Assembly (NCBI RefSeq): GCF_002067135.1
Contig: NZ_CP020105.1
Location: 1,984,001-2,048,000 of the forward strand
Direction of reading: 5' to 3'
DNA length: 64,000 bases
From: Spirosoma rigui
GTDB taxonomy: Bacteria; Bacteroidota; Bacteroidia; Cytophagales; Spirosomataceae
The translations under genes were made by a program, and so were the position numbers. Position 1 is the stretch's first letter. Each line of letters begins with the position of its first letter. Below, one piece after another: positions 42,739 through 51,687 of this stretch. The notes under the pieces are model-generated. The model saw only the letters and a list, made by a program, of their open reading frames with translations, was not told where the DNA came from and did no database searches.

Positions 42739-43000
42739 AATATGAGCAGGGTCATCAGGAGAACTATTTTGCAGTCGAAAATAAATAACACCCGGTGGTC
42801 GGTATCCGAATTTGAATAGCAATGTTCCGTAATCGCCATCGAATGCGAGAATTAGTCTATTCTCCGCAATGGAGAAATCGGTAACGTTGGTATCAGCAAC
42901 GCTCGGCATATCGAACGCGATATGTTTGATGTCATAGCCAGTGGTTTATAGAATACGGGAGGATGTTATCGGAAAATCTTCGTCAGCCAATCTACGTCAT
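42735..43000 (-). pseudogene. DUF5615-family PIN-like toxin remnant with frameshift and stop
   Basis: The ATG at 43000 overlaps the stop of the DUF433 gene (ATGA). After ATG ACG an extra base (42994) shifts the frame; then it reads LADEDFPITSSRIL, a TAA at 42946-42948, and TTGYDIKHIAFDMPSVADT through SIAENRLILAFDGDYGTLLF to RPPGVIYFRLQ. This matches DUF5615: the acidic ADE-x-x-P start, GyDv..i.eDmp...D, the LL(T)FDxDYG(E)L motif and PPGVxxxR. The C-terminal helix is lost at about 42735, where the sequence turns into the antisense of the UPF0175 fragment. It has at least three lesions. Confidence 0.75.
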
Positions 43001-43245
43001 GAGGCCTGACGTAGATTGTTTGTTGGAAACAGCAACAGGTTATCTTTCATGGTGGCATGTACGTAGGCGAATACGGCTTGTAACGCTTCCCGGGTCAAAC
43101 GAGGGTAGTTATCCAGTAAGTCCTGCTCGGTCCACCCATCAGCCAATCGTTCTAGCAGAAACTCGACGGACCGCCGTGTCCCTCTAATCGTTGGTTTGCC
43201 CAGTAGAATTTTGACATATTATGAAGTATACTCCTGTCAGTTCAT
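42997..43245 (-). pseudogene. DUF433-family antitoxin remnant with two in-frame stops
   Basis: From ATG at 43245 the frame reads MN-stop-QEYTS-stop-YVKILLGKPTIRGTRRSVEF and so on to LRQAS and a stop at 42997-42999. DUF433 antitoxins typically begin MNWQEYI..dp.iLlGKPtIrGTRi.veflLerLa.GwteqdLLenYPrLt.edlqA, so codon 3 looks like a Trp codon turned into TGA (43237-43239), and a second stop (TAA, 43219-43221) replaces codon 9. The remaining 70 codons, including GWTEQDLLDNYPRLTREALQAVFAY, are well preserved, so decay is recent. It is the upstream partner of the DUF5615 remnant. No promoter can be assigned in 43246-43463. Confidence 0.78.
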
Positions 43246-43463
43246 GCGCTATTCGATTTTACCAAAGTTAATGAACAGCGATTCAGTAGTTAATGATTAC
43301 AACTGTCGTAGCCTGCTCTCCAATCTCCTCTTCCGGTAATATCCCACCAAAAACTATCCTTTTCCAACGTTTCTACCGATCGTTGCCCTTTTTTCAGAAT
43401 TTTCAACAATCTTGCTTTGTCATTTGATGACACGACAGCCTGAAGCCGTATTTGTTGAAAATC

Positions 43464-46400
43464 ATGAAAGACTACATCCGCCCTATTAAACGCCTGCTGG
43501 TTGCCAACCGGGGCGAAATTGCCATCCGCATCATGCGGGCTGCTACCGAACTGGGAATTACGACCGTTGCCGTTTACACCTACGAAGACCGGTACTCACT
43601 CCACCGTTACAAGGCCGATGAAGGTTACCAGATTGGACGCGACGATGAGCCGCTGAAACCGTATCTCGACGTTGAAGGAATTATTCTGCTGGCCAAACGG
43701 CATAAGATCGATGCCATTCACCCCGGCTACGGATTCCTGTCGGAGAACGTGAAACTGGCCCGGCGCTGCCGCGAAGAGAACATTATTTTTGTGGGACCGT
43801 CGCCCGAAGCGATGGATGCACTGGGCGATAAGGTGCGGGCCAAAAACCTGGCTCTCAAAGCGGGGGTACCGCTCATTCCTGATTCGCTGGAAGAAAACAT
43901 GACGGCCGCCCGGGCGCTGAGCGAAGCCGAGCGGATCGGTTTCCCGGTCATGGTCAAGGCCGCTGCCGGGGGTGGTGGTCGCGGGATGCGCGTTGTGCGT
44001 AACTCCGACGATTTCGAGAAAGCCTTCAACGAAGCCAAGAACGAAGCCAAAAACGCGTTCGGCGACGATACGATCTTCCTCGAAAAATTCATTGAAGAAC
44101 CCAAGCACATCGAAGTGCAGCTGCTGGGCGATCAGCACGGTAATATCGTTCACCTCTACGAGCGCGACTGTTCGGTGCAACGGCGGTTTCAGAAGGTGGT
44201 CGAAGTGGCCCCGTCGTTTGGCCTCAAGAAAGAAACCAAAGAGAAACTGTATGAATACGCCCTGCAACTGGGCCGCGCTGTCAACTACTCCAACGCGGGT
44301 ACGGTCGAGTTTCTGGTCGATAAGAACGAGAATATCTACTTCATTGAAGTAAACCCCCGGATTCAGGTTGAGCACACAATCACGGAGGAGGTAACGGGTA
44401 TCGACATTGTCCGGACGCAGATCCTGATCGCGATGGGCTACCAGCTGTCCGACAATGGTATCTACATCAGCCACCAGGACGAGGTGCCGCTCAACGGCTA
44501 CGCCATCCAGTGCCGCATCACGACCGAAGACCCGGCCAACGGATTCAAACCCGATTTCGGCACCATCATTGCCTACCGCAACGCGGCTGGTTTCGGTATC
44601 CGGCTCGACGAGGGCAGTAGTTACGCAGGGGTTAAAATCTCGCCCTATTTCGACTCCATGATCGTGAAGGTGTCGGCGCGGGGCCGTACGCTCAAGGGCG
44701 CTACCCAGCGTCTGACGCGGGCGTTGCTGGAGTTTCGGATTCGGGGCGTTAAAACCAACATCGGTTTCCTGCTCAACGTTATCAGCCACCCCATTTTCCA
44801 GCGGGGCGAAGCGCGGGTGTCGTTCATTGAGAGCCATCCCGAGCTGTTCAACATGCGCCAGCCGCAGGACCGGTCGACGCGCGCGCTCAACTACCTCGCC
44901 GATGTTATCGTCAACGGCAACCCCGAAGTCAAGAAACCCGATCCTACCAAGGTCTTCCGGACGCCCATTGTACCGCCGTTCGACGTCTACGGCAACTACC
45001 CGGCGGGTAACCGCGACCGGCTGAAAGAGTTAGGTCGGGATAAGTTTGTGCAGTGGGTACGCGACCAGAAATGCGTACTCTATACCGATACGACCTTCCG
45101 GGATGGTCACCAGTCGCTGCTGGCTACGCGCGTCCGGACGCAGGATCTGCAGAAAGTAGCCGAAGGGTTTGCCAAGAACCACCCCGAGCTGTTCTCGATG
45201 GAAGTATGGGGCGGGGCCACCTTCGACGTGTCCATGCGGTTCCTGTATGAGAGTCCCTGGAAACGCCTGGAAGCCCTGCGTGAGGCCATGCCGAACATGC
45301 TGCTTCAAATGCTGTTCCGGGGTTCCAACGCGGTTGGGTACTCGGCATATCCCGATAACCTGATCGAGAAGTTCGTGGAGCAGTCGTGGAAGTCGGGTAT
45401 CGACGTATTCCGGATTTTCGACTCGCTGAACTGGATCGATGCCATGAAAGTGAGCATCAGGGCCGTCCGCGAACGGACCGATGCCCTATGCGAAGGCGCA
45501 ATCTGCTACACGGGCGATATGCTCGATCCGAAAAAGCACGCGAAATACAACCTGCAATATTACCTCGATCTGGCCCGCCAGCTCGAAGACGAGGGCGCTC
45601 ACCTGCTGGCCATTAAAGATATGGCTGGCCTGCTGAAGCCACTGGCGGCCGAGGTGCTGGTGGCCGAACTGAAAAAAGCCGTCAGCATCCCCGTACACCT
45701 GCATACCCACGATACTCCCGGCATCCAGGCTGCTACGTATATGAAAGCCATCGACGCCGGTGTCGATATCATCGACTGTGCCCTGGGCGCACTTTCGGGC
45801 CTGACCTCGCAGCCGAACTTCAACTCAGTGGTGGCTATGATGCAGGGGCACGAGCGCGAATGTCCCATCGATCTGCCTTCGCTCAATGCCTATTCCAACT
45901 ACTGGGAAGACGTTCGGGAATACTACTACCCGTTTGAGTCGGGCATGAAAGCGGGCAGCGCGGAAGTTTACGAAAACGAGATTCCCGGCGGTCAGTATTC
46001 CAACCTGAAACCGCAGGCCATTGCAACGGGTCTGGGCGACAAGTTCGAGACGCTCAAGAAAAACTACGTCATTGCCAACCAGCTATTTGGTGATATTGTG
46101 AAGGTAACGCCGTCGTCGAAAGTCGTAGGCGATATGGCCATTTTCATGACCGCCAATAACCTCACCGCGGACGATATCATGGCACGGGGTGAGTCGCTGT
46201 CGTTCCCGGAATCGGTGAAAGGCTTCTTCAAAGGGGAGCTGGGTCAGCCCGTTGGCGGCTTCCCCGAACAAATGCAGCAGACGGTGCTGAAGGGTGAACA
46301 GCCCATCACGGGCCGCCCGAATGAGCATCTGGAACCCATCGACTTCGACGCGGATTTCGATGCGTTCAAAGCGAAATACCCGAACAATGACGGGTTCGTG

Positions 46401-46916
46401 GATTACCTGTCCTACCAGATGTACCCGAAGGTATACGACGAGTATTACAAAGCCAATGAGCAGTACGGCGATGTGAGCATGATCCCGACACCGGCGTTCT
46501 TCTACGGTCTGAAAGAGAACGAAGAAATTCTGATCAACATCGAGGAGGGCAAGAACATCCTCGTGCGGCTGTTGTTCAAGTCAGAACCGGACGAGTTCGG
46601 GATGCGGACCATTACGTTCGAGCTGAACGGGCAGAGCCGGCAGGTACAGGTGCGCGACCGGTCGTCGAAAGTCGAGAAGCAGATGAACGCCAAAGCCAGC
46701 AAAAGTGGCGATGTAGGCGCTCCGTTGCAGGGCCGTTTGACGCGTATTCTGGTGAAGGAAGGCGACGTAGTGAAGAAGAACCAGCCGCTGTTCGTGATCG
46801 AAGCCATGAAGATGGAAAGTATCGTAGCCGCGCCCAAAGAAGGTACCGTATCGAAGGTGGTATTGAAAGAAAGCACCACCGTAGAACAGGATGACTGCGT
46901 GCTGGAATTAGCGTAA
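43464..46916 (+). CDS. pyc: Pyruvate carboxylase
   Basis: Biotin enzyme that carboxylates pyruvate to oxaloacetate (anaplerosis). 1150 residues from the ATG at 43464. Biotin carboxylase (about 8-460): LLVANRGEIAIRIMRAA, ATP loop KAAAGGGGRGMRVV, FIEVNPRIQVEHTITEEVTG. Carboxyltransferase (about 535-810): LYTDTTFRDGHQSLLATRVR, metal ligands in HLHTHDTPG. Central PC domain, then the C-terminal biotinyl domain with the biotin Lys1116 in VIEAMKMES. The length and single-chain layout match the alpha4 type. It stands alone between the toxin-antitoxin remains and a terminator. The gap upstream (43246-43463) is AT-rich, and no clear -33/-7 pair is assigned there. Confidence 0.98.
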   Translation: MKDYIRPIKRLLVANRGEIAIRIMRAATELGITTVAVYTYEDRYSLHRYKADEGYQIGRDDEPLKPYLDVEGIILLAKRHKIDAIHPGYGFLSENVKLARRCREENIIFVGPSPEAMDALGDKVRAKNLALKAGVPLIPDSLEENMTAARALSEAERIGFPVMVKAAAGGGGRGMRVVRNSDDFEKAFNEAKNEAKNAFGDDTIFLEKFIEEPKHIEVQLLGDQHGNIVHLYERDCSVQRRFQKVVEVAPSFGLKKETKEKLYEYALQLGRAVNYSNAGTVEFLVDKNENIYFIEVNPRIQVEHTITEEVTGIDIVRTQILIAMGYQLSDNGIYISHQDEVPLNGYAIQCRITTEDPANGFKPDFGTIIAYRNAAGFGIRLDEGSSYAGVKISPYFDSMIVKVSARGRTLKGATQRLTRALLEFRIRGVKTNIGFLLNVISHPIFQRGEARVSFIESHPELFNMRQPQDRSTRALNYLADVIVNGNPEVKKPDPTKVFRTPIVPPFDVYGNYPAGNRDRLKELGRDKFVQWVRDQKCVLYTDTTFRDGHQSLLATRVRTQDLQKVAEGFAKNHPELFSMEVWGGATFDVSMRFLYESPWKRLEALREAMPNMLLQMLFRGSNAVGYSAYPDNLIEKFVEQSWKSGIDVFRIFDSLNWIDAMKVSIRAVRERTDALCEGAICYTGDMLDPKKHAKYNLQYYLDLARQLEDEGAHLLAIKDMAGLLKPLAAEVLVAELKKAVSIPVHLHTHDTPGIQAATYMKAIDAGVDIIDCALGALSGLTSQPNFNSVVAMMQGHERECPIDLPSLNAYSNYWEDVREYYYPFESGMKAGSAEVYENEIPGGQYSNLKPQAIATGLGDKFETLKKNYVIANQLFGDIVKVTPSSKVVGDMAIFMTANNLTADDIMARGESLSFPESVKGFFKGELGQPVGGFPEQMQQTVLKGEQPITGRPNEHLEPIDFDADFDAFKAKYPNNDGFVDYLSYQMYPKVYDEYYKANEQYGDVSMIPTPAFFYGLKENEEILINIEEGKNILVRLLFKSEPDEFGMRTITFELNGQSRQVQVRDRSSKVEKQMNAKASKSGDVGAPLQGRLTRILVKEGDVVKKNQPLFVIEAMKMESIVAAPKEGTVSKVVLKESTTVEQDDCVLELA

Positions 46917-46948
46917 TACCGGACAGGGGTATACTATAGTTTTTCAAT

Positions 46949-46988
46949 AAGGTCATCGTATACTATACGGTGACCTTCTCTTTTTTTT
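46949..46988 (+). terminator. Terminator of pyc
   Basis: AAGGTCA (46949-46955) pairs with TGACCTT (46971-46977), with further pairing inside, followed by a run of eight T from 46981. It lies 33 bases after the pyc stop. Confidence 0.85.
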
Positions 46989-47145
46989 GCGCGCTATGGG
47001 AAAAGGATAGGCCTGTCTTCTCGTAGCAGAGCGAGTTTGCTGATGGGGATAGGTGGATTTGATTAGTAGTGTCGTTTTTGGGCATAACGTTGTGACCGAC
47101 AAATTTTTATGCTAATTTTTCTGCCGTTCGCAACCTCTTTTTAGC

Positions 47146-47535
47146 ATGGAAAACCAACCGCCCCCTTCACCTTATCCCGGAAGCCCCGCTCCACTAAGCC
47201 CGGCCGACGAACGGATGTGGGCCATGATCACCCACCTCAGCGCGTTGCCCGGTTCGCTCGTGTTGATTGGGTCGGTGCTGGCTCCTCTCATTATCTGGCA
47301 GATTCAGAAAGATCGGTCGGCATTTGTTGACTTTCACGGCAAAGAAGCGGTCAACTTTCAGATTACCATGACCATTGCGGCAACCATCTGTTTTCTGCTG
47401 ATTTTTCTGCTGATCGGTATTGCGCTGATCTAGCTCGTGGGGGCCGCCTGGCTCGCGTTGACGATCATAGCGGCTATCAAAGCTTACAATGGAGCGTATT
47501 ACCGATATCCCTTCACGTTCCGATTTATCAAATAG
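47146..47535 (+). pseudogene. DUF4870 membrane protein gene interrupted by an amber codon
   Basis: The frame begins MENQPPPSPYPGSPAPLSPADERMWAMITHLSALPG and runs through two hydrophobic segments to IALI, then TAG at 47431-47433. It continues in the same frame as LVGAAWLALTIIAAIKAYNGAYYRYPFTFRFIK and stops at 47533-47535. The two parts together match a full DUF4870 protein: TM1, the WQIQKDRSAFVDFHGKEAVNFQIT loop, TM2, TM3 and the closing A-x-x-G-x-x-YRYPxxxRFIK. So one base change broke an otherwise intact 129-codon gene. Family function is unknown. Confidence 0.85.
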
Positions 47536-47603
47536 CTGTTCTACAAAACGGGTATGTGTTCCTGCCGACGGGTATGACTTTTTTAGATTCGATCGTAACA
47601 GTC

Positions 47604-47611
47604 TACTTTTG
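47604..47611 (+). promoter_or_regulatory. -7 box 5 bases ahead of the DUF2490 start
   Basis: TACTTTTG (exact TAnnTTTG) ends at 47611 and the ATG is at 47617, an arrangement that would give a leaderless mRNA. I see no TTG at the expected -33 position. Confidence 0.35.
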
Positions 47612-47616
47612 TCATT

Positions 47617-48405
47617 ATGTTACTGCGACCCCCGTACGTCCTCCTGATCTTCTGTTTACTGCTAACGACACGCCTGTCAGCCCAGACCGCTTCCCAGCCC
47701 ACCACAACCTGGGGAACCTGGCATATTGCTACCCTGCTGCTGCCCGGTAGCGAAACGAGCCGGTTCGGTGGGTTCGCCGAAGTACAGGCCCGCGCCAACG
47801 GCGTATTCAGACAGTATTTTTACAATGAGCTGAAGGGGGGCGTTAGCTATGACATCGATAAAAACGTAACCGCCATGCTGGCCGGCGGACGCTATTCAAC
47901 GGCCGACTACCGGGAGCTGTCGGCGGGGCCGTTGAACATCGAAAAGCGCCTGTGGGAGCAACTTCTGTTCAATCAGTACCTCGACCGGATCAAGTTTGAA
48001 CATCGCTACCGGATCGAGCAGCGCTGGTTCACCTTCCGGAACGGACAGGAAGAGTTTCGCAGCCGGATACGTTACCGGCTCAACGTATTCGTGCCGCTCA
48101 ACGCCCGTAAAATTGGTCCTAACACGACCTTCCTGTCGGTCTACGACGAAGTATTCCTGAACCCACGCGGTCCCGCTTTCGAGCGAAACCGGTTGTATGC
48201 CGGGCTGGGCTACCAACTCGATGCACACTGGGTCTGGCAGGCTGGCTGGGTTAACCAGACGAACTACAACCCGGCCTCGTTTGCGCAGGGGCAGTTTACG
48301 CCCATTGCCTCTACCGGCAAGAACAACCTCGTTCTGTCGGTCATTTACCGGCTCAACCAGCACAAAGGCTCGCCGGCCGAGAAGCTGCCTTCGCAACCGG
48401 ACTAA
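47617..48405 (+). CDS. DUF2490-type outer-membrane-like protein
   Basis: A 262-residue protein with a signal peptide to about residue 23 (VLLIFCLLLTTRLSAQ). The mature chain is a series of amphipathic strands matching DUF2490: TWHIATLLLPGSETSRFGGFAEVQAR, LWEQLLFNQYLDRIKFEHRYRIEQRW, SRIRYRLNVFVPLN, FLSVYDEVFLN, FERNRLYAGLGYQL and a C-terminal NLVLSVIYRLN. It probably forms an outer-membrane beta-barrel; its function is unknown. It is convergent with the metal-efflux operon, with 14 bases between the stop codons. Confidence 0.85.
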   Translation: MLLRPPYVLLIFCLLLTTRLSAQTASQPTTTWGTWHIATLLLPGSETSRFGGFAEVQARANGVFRQYFYNELKGGVSYDIDKNVTAMLAGGRYSTADYRELSAGPLNIEKRLWEQLLFNQYLDRIKFEHRYRIEQRWFTFRNGQEEFRSRIRYRLNVFVPLNARKIGPNTTFLSVYDEVFLNPRGPAFERNRLYAGLGYQLDAHWVWQAGWVNQTNYNPASFAQGQFTPIASTGKNNLVLSVIYRLNQHKGSPAEKLPSQPD

Positions 48406-48419
48406 CCCAGGACTACGTA

Positions 48420-51400
48420 TCAGAGCTCGGTGCCTTCCTCGATGGGTTCCGGTACCGGTTTGCCGTCTGCATTTAATGTCGGGCGGGGACGCCGGCGATT
48501 GACCAGGTAGAACAGCGGAGGGATAATGATTGGGGTGAACAGCAGCGTCGTGGTCAGCCCCCCAATAATTACCGTGGCCAGAGGACGCTGCACGTCGGAG
48601 CCGATGCCACTCGAAATAGCGGCCGGTACCAGCCCGATGATCGCCACGACCATGATGGCCATGATGGCCATAAATTGCTCCTGCGCGGTTTCCATGGTAA
48701 TCTCCTGCAACGGCCGTTCACTTTTGGCGAGATTCCGGTTGAGGGCAGAAACAAGTAATACACCCGCCATCACCGAGATGCCGAAGATCGACACGAAGCC
48801 TACGCCGGCCGATACGTTAAAGTTGTAGCCCCGTAGCAGCAGCGCGCCAATACCGCCCGCCAGTGCAAACAGCAGGCAGGCCAGCGTAACCAGGGTGTCG
48901 CGCACGTTGCCGTAGAGCATGAACAAAAACAGGAACACGACCACAATGGTCAGCGGAATGGATAGTGCCAGCTGACCGCCCGCCCGTTCCAGGTTTTCGT
49001 ACTGACCGCCGTAAATGATGCTGTAGCCCTCGGGAATTTTGACGTGCTGCCGTACTTTCTGGCTGATTTCCCGGACAAATCCGCCCTGGTCGCGGCCCCG
49101 GATGTTGGTCCGTACCGTTACCATCCGTTTGCCATTGATGCGGTAGATGTTGGTTTGACCCTGCACGTAGCGAATGTCGGCCAGTTCACTCATCGGGATC
49201 AGCGCCCCCGTTGCCGATGGCACCTGCAACAGGCGGATGGCGTCGATGCTGCCCCGGCTTTCGGGGGTGAACCGCACCACAATGTCGTAGCGTTTGGCTT
49301 CGTCGTATACCGTCCCGATCGCTTTACCACCAATGGCGGCTTCGATCATGTTTTCGATCTCCGACACGTTGATGCCGTAGCGGGCAGCCGCTGGCCGGTT
49401 TATCTGGATAGCCAGCTGATCCTGCGGGCCTTCCTGCTCAATGTTGACCGATACGGCACCGTTCATGCCCCGTACCAGGGTGGCAATACTGTCTGCTTTG
49501 GCGCGCATCACCTGCAGGTCGTTGCCTACGATAGAAATGGCCAGATCAGCCGCACTGCCGGTGACGATCTCCATCACCTGGTCGATGATGGGCTGACCCG
49601 ACGAGAAGAACGCGCCGGGAAAGGTTTCCTGCAGTTCGTTCTGCATCTGCCGGACAATTTCTTTTTTGGAGATCGTATCCGACCAGGTGCTGTAATCTTT
49701 CAAGCCGACCAGAATTTCGGTACGGTCGGAGGGGAAGGGATCAGTCCCGTCATCGTTACGTCCCGACTGCGTAATGACAAAGCTAACCGGCTTGTACCTG
49801 CCGATGATGTCCCGGATCTTGGGAGCGATTTTGGCGTTCTCCTGAATGGTAATGCCCGACGGCATGAACGCCCGCATGAAAATAGAGCCTTCGTCAAGCT
49901 CGGGCAGGAACTCCGTTCCGAGCTTAAGGCCAAAGCCGATCATAACCAGGACGAGGGTTAGCCCCGTTCCAACCACCAGAACGGGCGCCCGGAAGACGGT
50001 CGACCGCAGCAGCCACTGGTACCCCCGTTCCAGGGGAGAGAGCAGGAAGTTCTTATGTTCTTTCAGGGGCTTCCCGTCAGGGGCCAGGGCTTTGCGAAAC
50101 GCGAACGAGATCAGCACCGGTATAACCGTCAGCGCGCAGATCAGCGAGCCAATGACCGCAAAGGAGAGCGTCAGAGCCATGGGACTGAACAGCTTGCCTT
50201 CAACCCGCTGCATGAGCAGAATGGGCATGTAGGCCAGAATGATGATCGTGACCGAGAAGAAAATCTCGCGGGCCACCTCGCCCGCCGACTTCGCCGTGAC
50301 GCCCACGATGCCTTCGTTGCGATCGCTGGCTTTCGCGTTTCGATAGCGCCGGATCAGGTGCTCGGCCATGACGCTGGCTCCGTCCACAATGATGCCGAAG
50401 TCGATAGCGCCCAGCGACAGCAGGTTGGCCGGAATCCCGACGAGCTTCATCAGGATGAACGCAAACAGCAGCGAGAAAGGAATCGTAACCGCCACTACCA
50501 ACGCGGCCCGGATGCTGCCCAGGAACAGGACCAGCAGAATGGTCACGATCGATAGCCCTTCGATCAGCGTATGGGCAACCGTTTCCAGTGAGTGGTCAAT
50601 CAGGAAGCCCCGGTCGTAGAGCACCCGCAGGTGAACGCCTTTGGGCAGTTCGCGGGCTTCCAGGTCGGCGATCTTTTCTTTCAGCAGTTCGAGCACTTCG
50701 CTCGGGTTTTCGCCCCGGCGCAGGAGAATAATACCCTCCGTTGCGCCTACGACATCCAGCTTTTCATCGGGAATGCGGTAGCCCAGAATACCCGATGGGG
50801 CTGGCGGGTTGATCTCCACGCTCGATACGTCGCGGACCAGCACCGGCACTCCCTCGTTGGTTTTGAGAACGATGTTACCAATGTCGTCGGGCGTTTTCAG
50901 CGCCCCCAGGCCACGCACGGCAAACCCCTGACCGCCCCGGGCAATGATGTTACCGCCCGTGTTCTGGTTATTATTCCGAACGGCCTCGATCACGTTTTGC
51001 AGCGTCAGGTCGAACTTCCGCAGTTTGGCGGGGTCTGGTATAACCTGAAACTGCTTGATAGGGCCGCCAAAGGTGGTTACGTCGGCAAGGCCCGGCACCT
51101 GCAGCAGCTGCGGAATGATGGTCCAGTCCTGCAAATCGCGCAGCTGCATGGGTGTCATGCTGGCCGGTGCTTCAATGACGTAGCGGTAAATTTCACCCAC
51201 GGCTGTTGTCAGCGGGGCCAGCTCGGGTTCAACCCCATCGGGGAGCTGGGCCCCGCTGAGTCGCTCGATAATCTGTTGCCGGGCAAAATAATCCGTTACC
51301 GTCTCGTCGAAGTTCAGCTGCACGACCGACAGCCCAAAGATGGTACGCGACCGGCGATCGGTAACGTGCGGTACGTTGTTAAGTACCCGCTCAATGGGGA

Positions 51401-51599
51401 TCGTTACCTGCTGCTCGACTTCTTCGGCGGCTCGCCCGTCGTACTTGGCAATGACGATGACGTTGGTGTCGGCAATATCGGGATAGGCTTCAATCTTGAG
51501 CAGTTTGAAGCACCAGAGTCCCAGACCCATGAGGGCTATGGCCACGCCAACGACGATCCAACGGTTCCGGAGCGAAAAAGTGATTAGTTTCTGAATCAT
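48420..51599 (-). CDS. czcA: Heavy-metal efflux RND pump, CzcA/CusA family
   Basis: A 1059-residue inner-membrane RND transporter of the heavy-metal (HME) group, exporting metal cations by proton antiport. The start MIQKLITFSLRNRWIVV is typical. TM4 carries DFGIIVDGASVMAEH, the Asp-x5-Asp-x6-Glu pattern of CzcA-type pumps for divalent ions (Co, Zn, Cd, Ni), not the silver/copper CusA form. Other marks are AYPDIADTNVIVI, a large periplasmic pore region, TEFLPELDEGSIFMRAFMPSG, and a second RND half starting at residue 530. It is the last gene of a minus-strand operon with the adaptor and TolC-like genes. The last 25 residues are soluble and proline-rich. Confidence 0.95.
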   Translation of the reverse strand: MIQKLITFSLRNRWIVVGVAIALMGLGLWCFKLLKIEAYPDIADTNVIVIAKYDGRAAEEVEQQVTIPIERVLNNVPHVTDRRSRTIFGLSVVQLNFDETVTDYFARQQIIERLSGAQLPDGVEPELAPLTTAVGEIYRYVIEAPASMTPMQLRDLQDWTIIPQLLQVPGLADVTTFGGPIKQFQVIPDPAKLRKFDLTLQNVIEAVRNNNQNTGGNIIARGGQGFAVRGLGALKTPDDIGNIVLKTNEGVPVLVRDVSSVEINPPAPSGILGYRIPDEKLDVVGATEGIILLRRGENPSEVLELLKEKIADLEARELPKGVHLRVLYDRGFLIDHSLETVAHTLIEGLSIVTILLVLFLGSIRAALVVAVTIPFSLLFAFILMKLVGIPANLLSLGAIDFGIIVDGASVMAEHLIRRYRNAKASDRNEGIVGVTAKSAGEVAREIFFSVTIIILAYMPILLMQRVEGKLFSPMALTLSFAVIGSLICALTVIPVLISFAFRKALAPDGKPLKEHKNFLLSPLERGYQWLLRSTVFRAPVLVVGTGLTLVLVMIGFGLKLGTEFLPELDEGSIFMRAFMPSGITIQENAKIAPKIRDIIGRYKPVSFVITQSGRNDDGTDPFPSDRTEILVGLKDYSTWSDTISKKEIVRQMQNELQETFPGAFFSSGQPIIDQVMEIVTGSAADLAISIVGNDLQVMRAKADSIATLVRGMNGAVSVNIEQEGPQDQLAIQINRPAAARYGINVSEIENMIEAAIGGKAIGTVYDEAKRYDIVVRFTPESRGSIDAIRLLQVPSATGALIPMSELADIRYVQGQTNIYRINGKRMVTVRTNIRGRDQGGFVREISQKVRQHVKIPEGYSIIYGGQYENLERAGGQLALSIPLTIVVVFLFLFMLYGNVRDTLVTLACLLFALAGGIGALLLRGYNFNVSAGVGFVSIFGISVMAGVLLVSALNRNLAKSERPLQEITMETAQEQFMAIMAIMVVAIIGLVPAAISSGIGSDVQRPLATVIIGGLTTTLLFTPIIIPPLFYLVNRRRPRPTLNADGKPVPEPIEEGTEL

Positions 51600-51600
51600 A

Positions 51601-51687
51601 ATTTTTAAAGAGGCAGGAACGGAGGAAGTGGAGAAGGTGTGTGCATTCGCCCGCTCGTCTCTTTCCGCCAGCCTCCCCCTCTTTTTT
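51601..51687. other. Purine-rich/pyrimidine-rich imperfect hairpin in the efflux operon
   Basis: An AG-rich arm (about 51607-51637) faces a CT-rich arm (about 51658-51684) in the 88-base gap between adaptor and pump genes. It resembles in style the elements at 21222 and 60138 but does not share their loop sequence. It could be an intercistronic mRNA element. Confidence 0.35.

Noticed and set aside
43596..44837. 413-codon minus-strand frame opposite the biotin-carboxylase part of pyc
   Set aside because: Antisense shadow: all recognisable protein sequence is on the plus strand, and this frame has no start context or domain.
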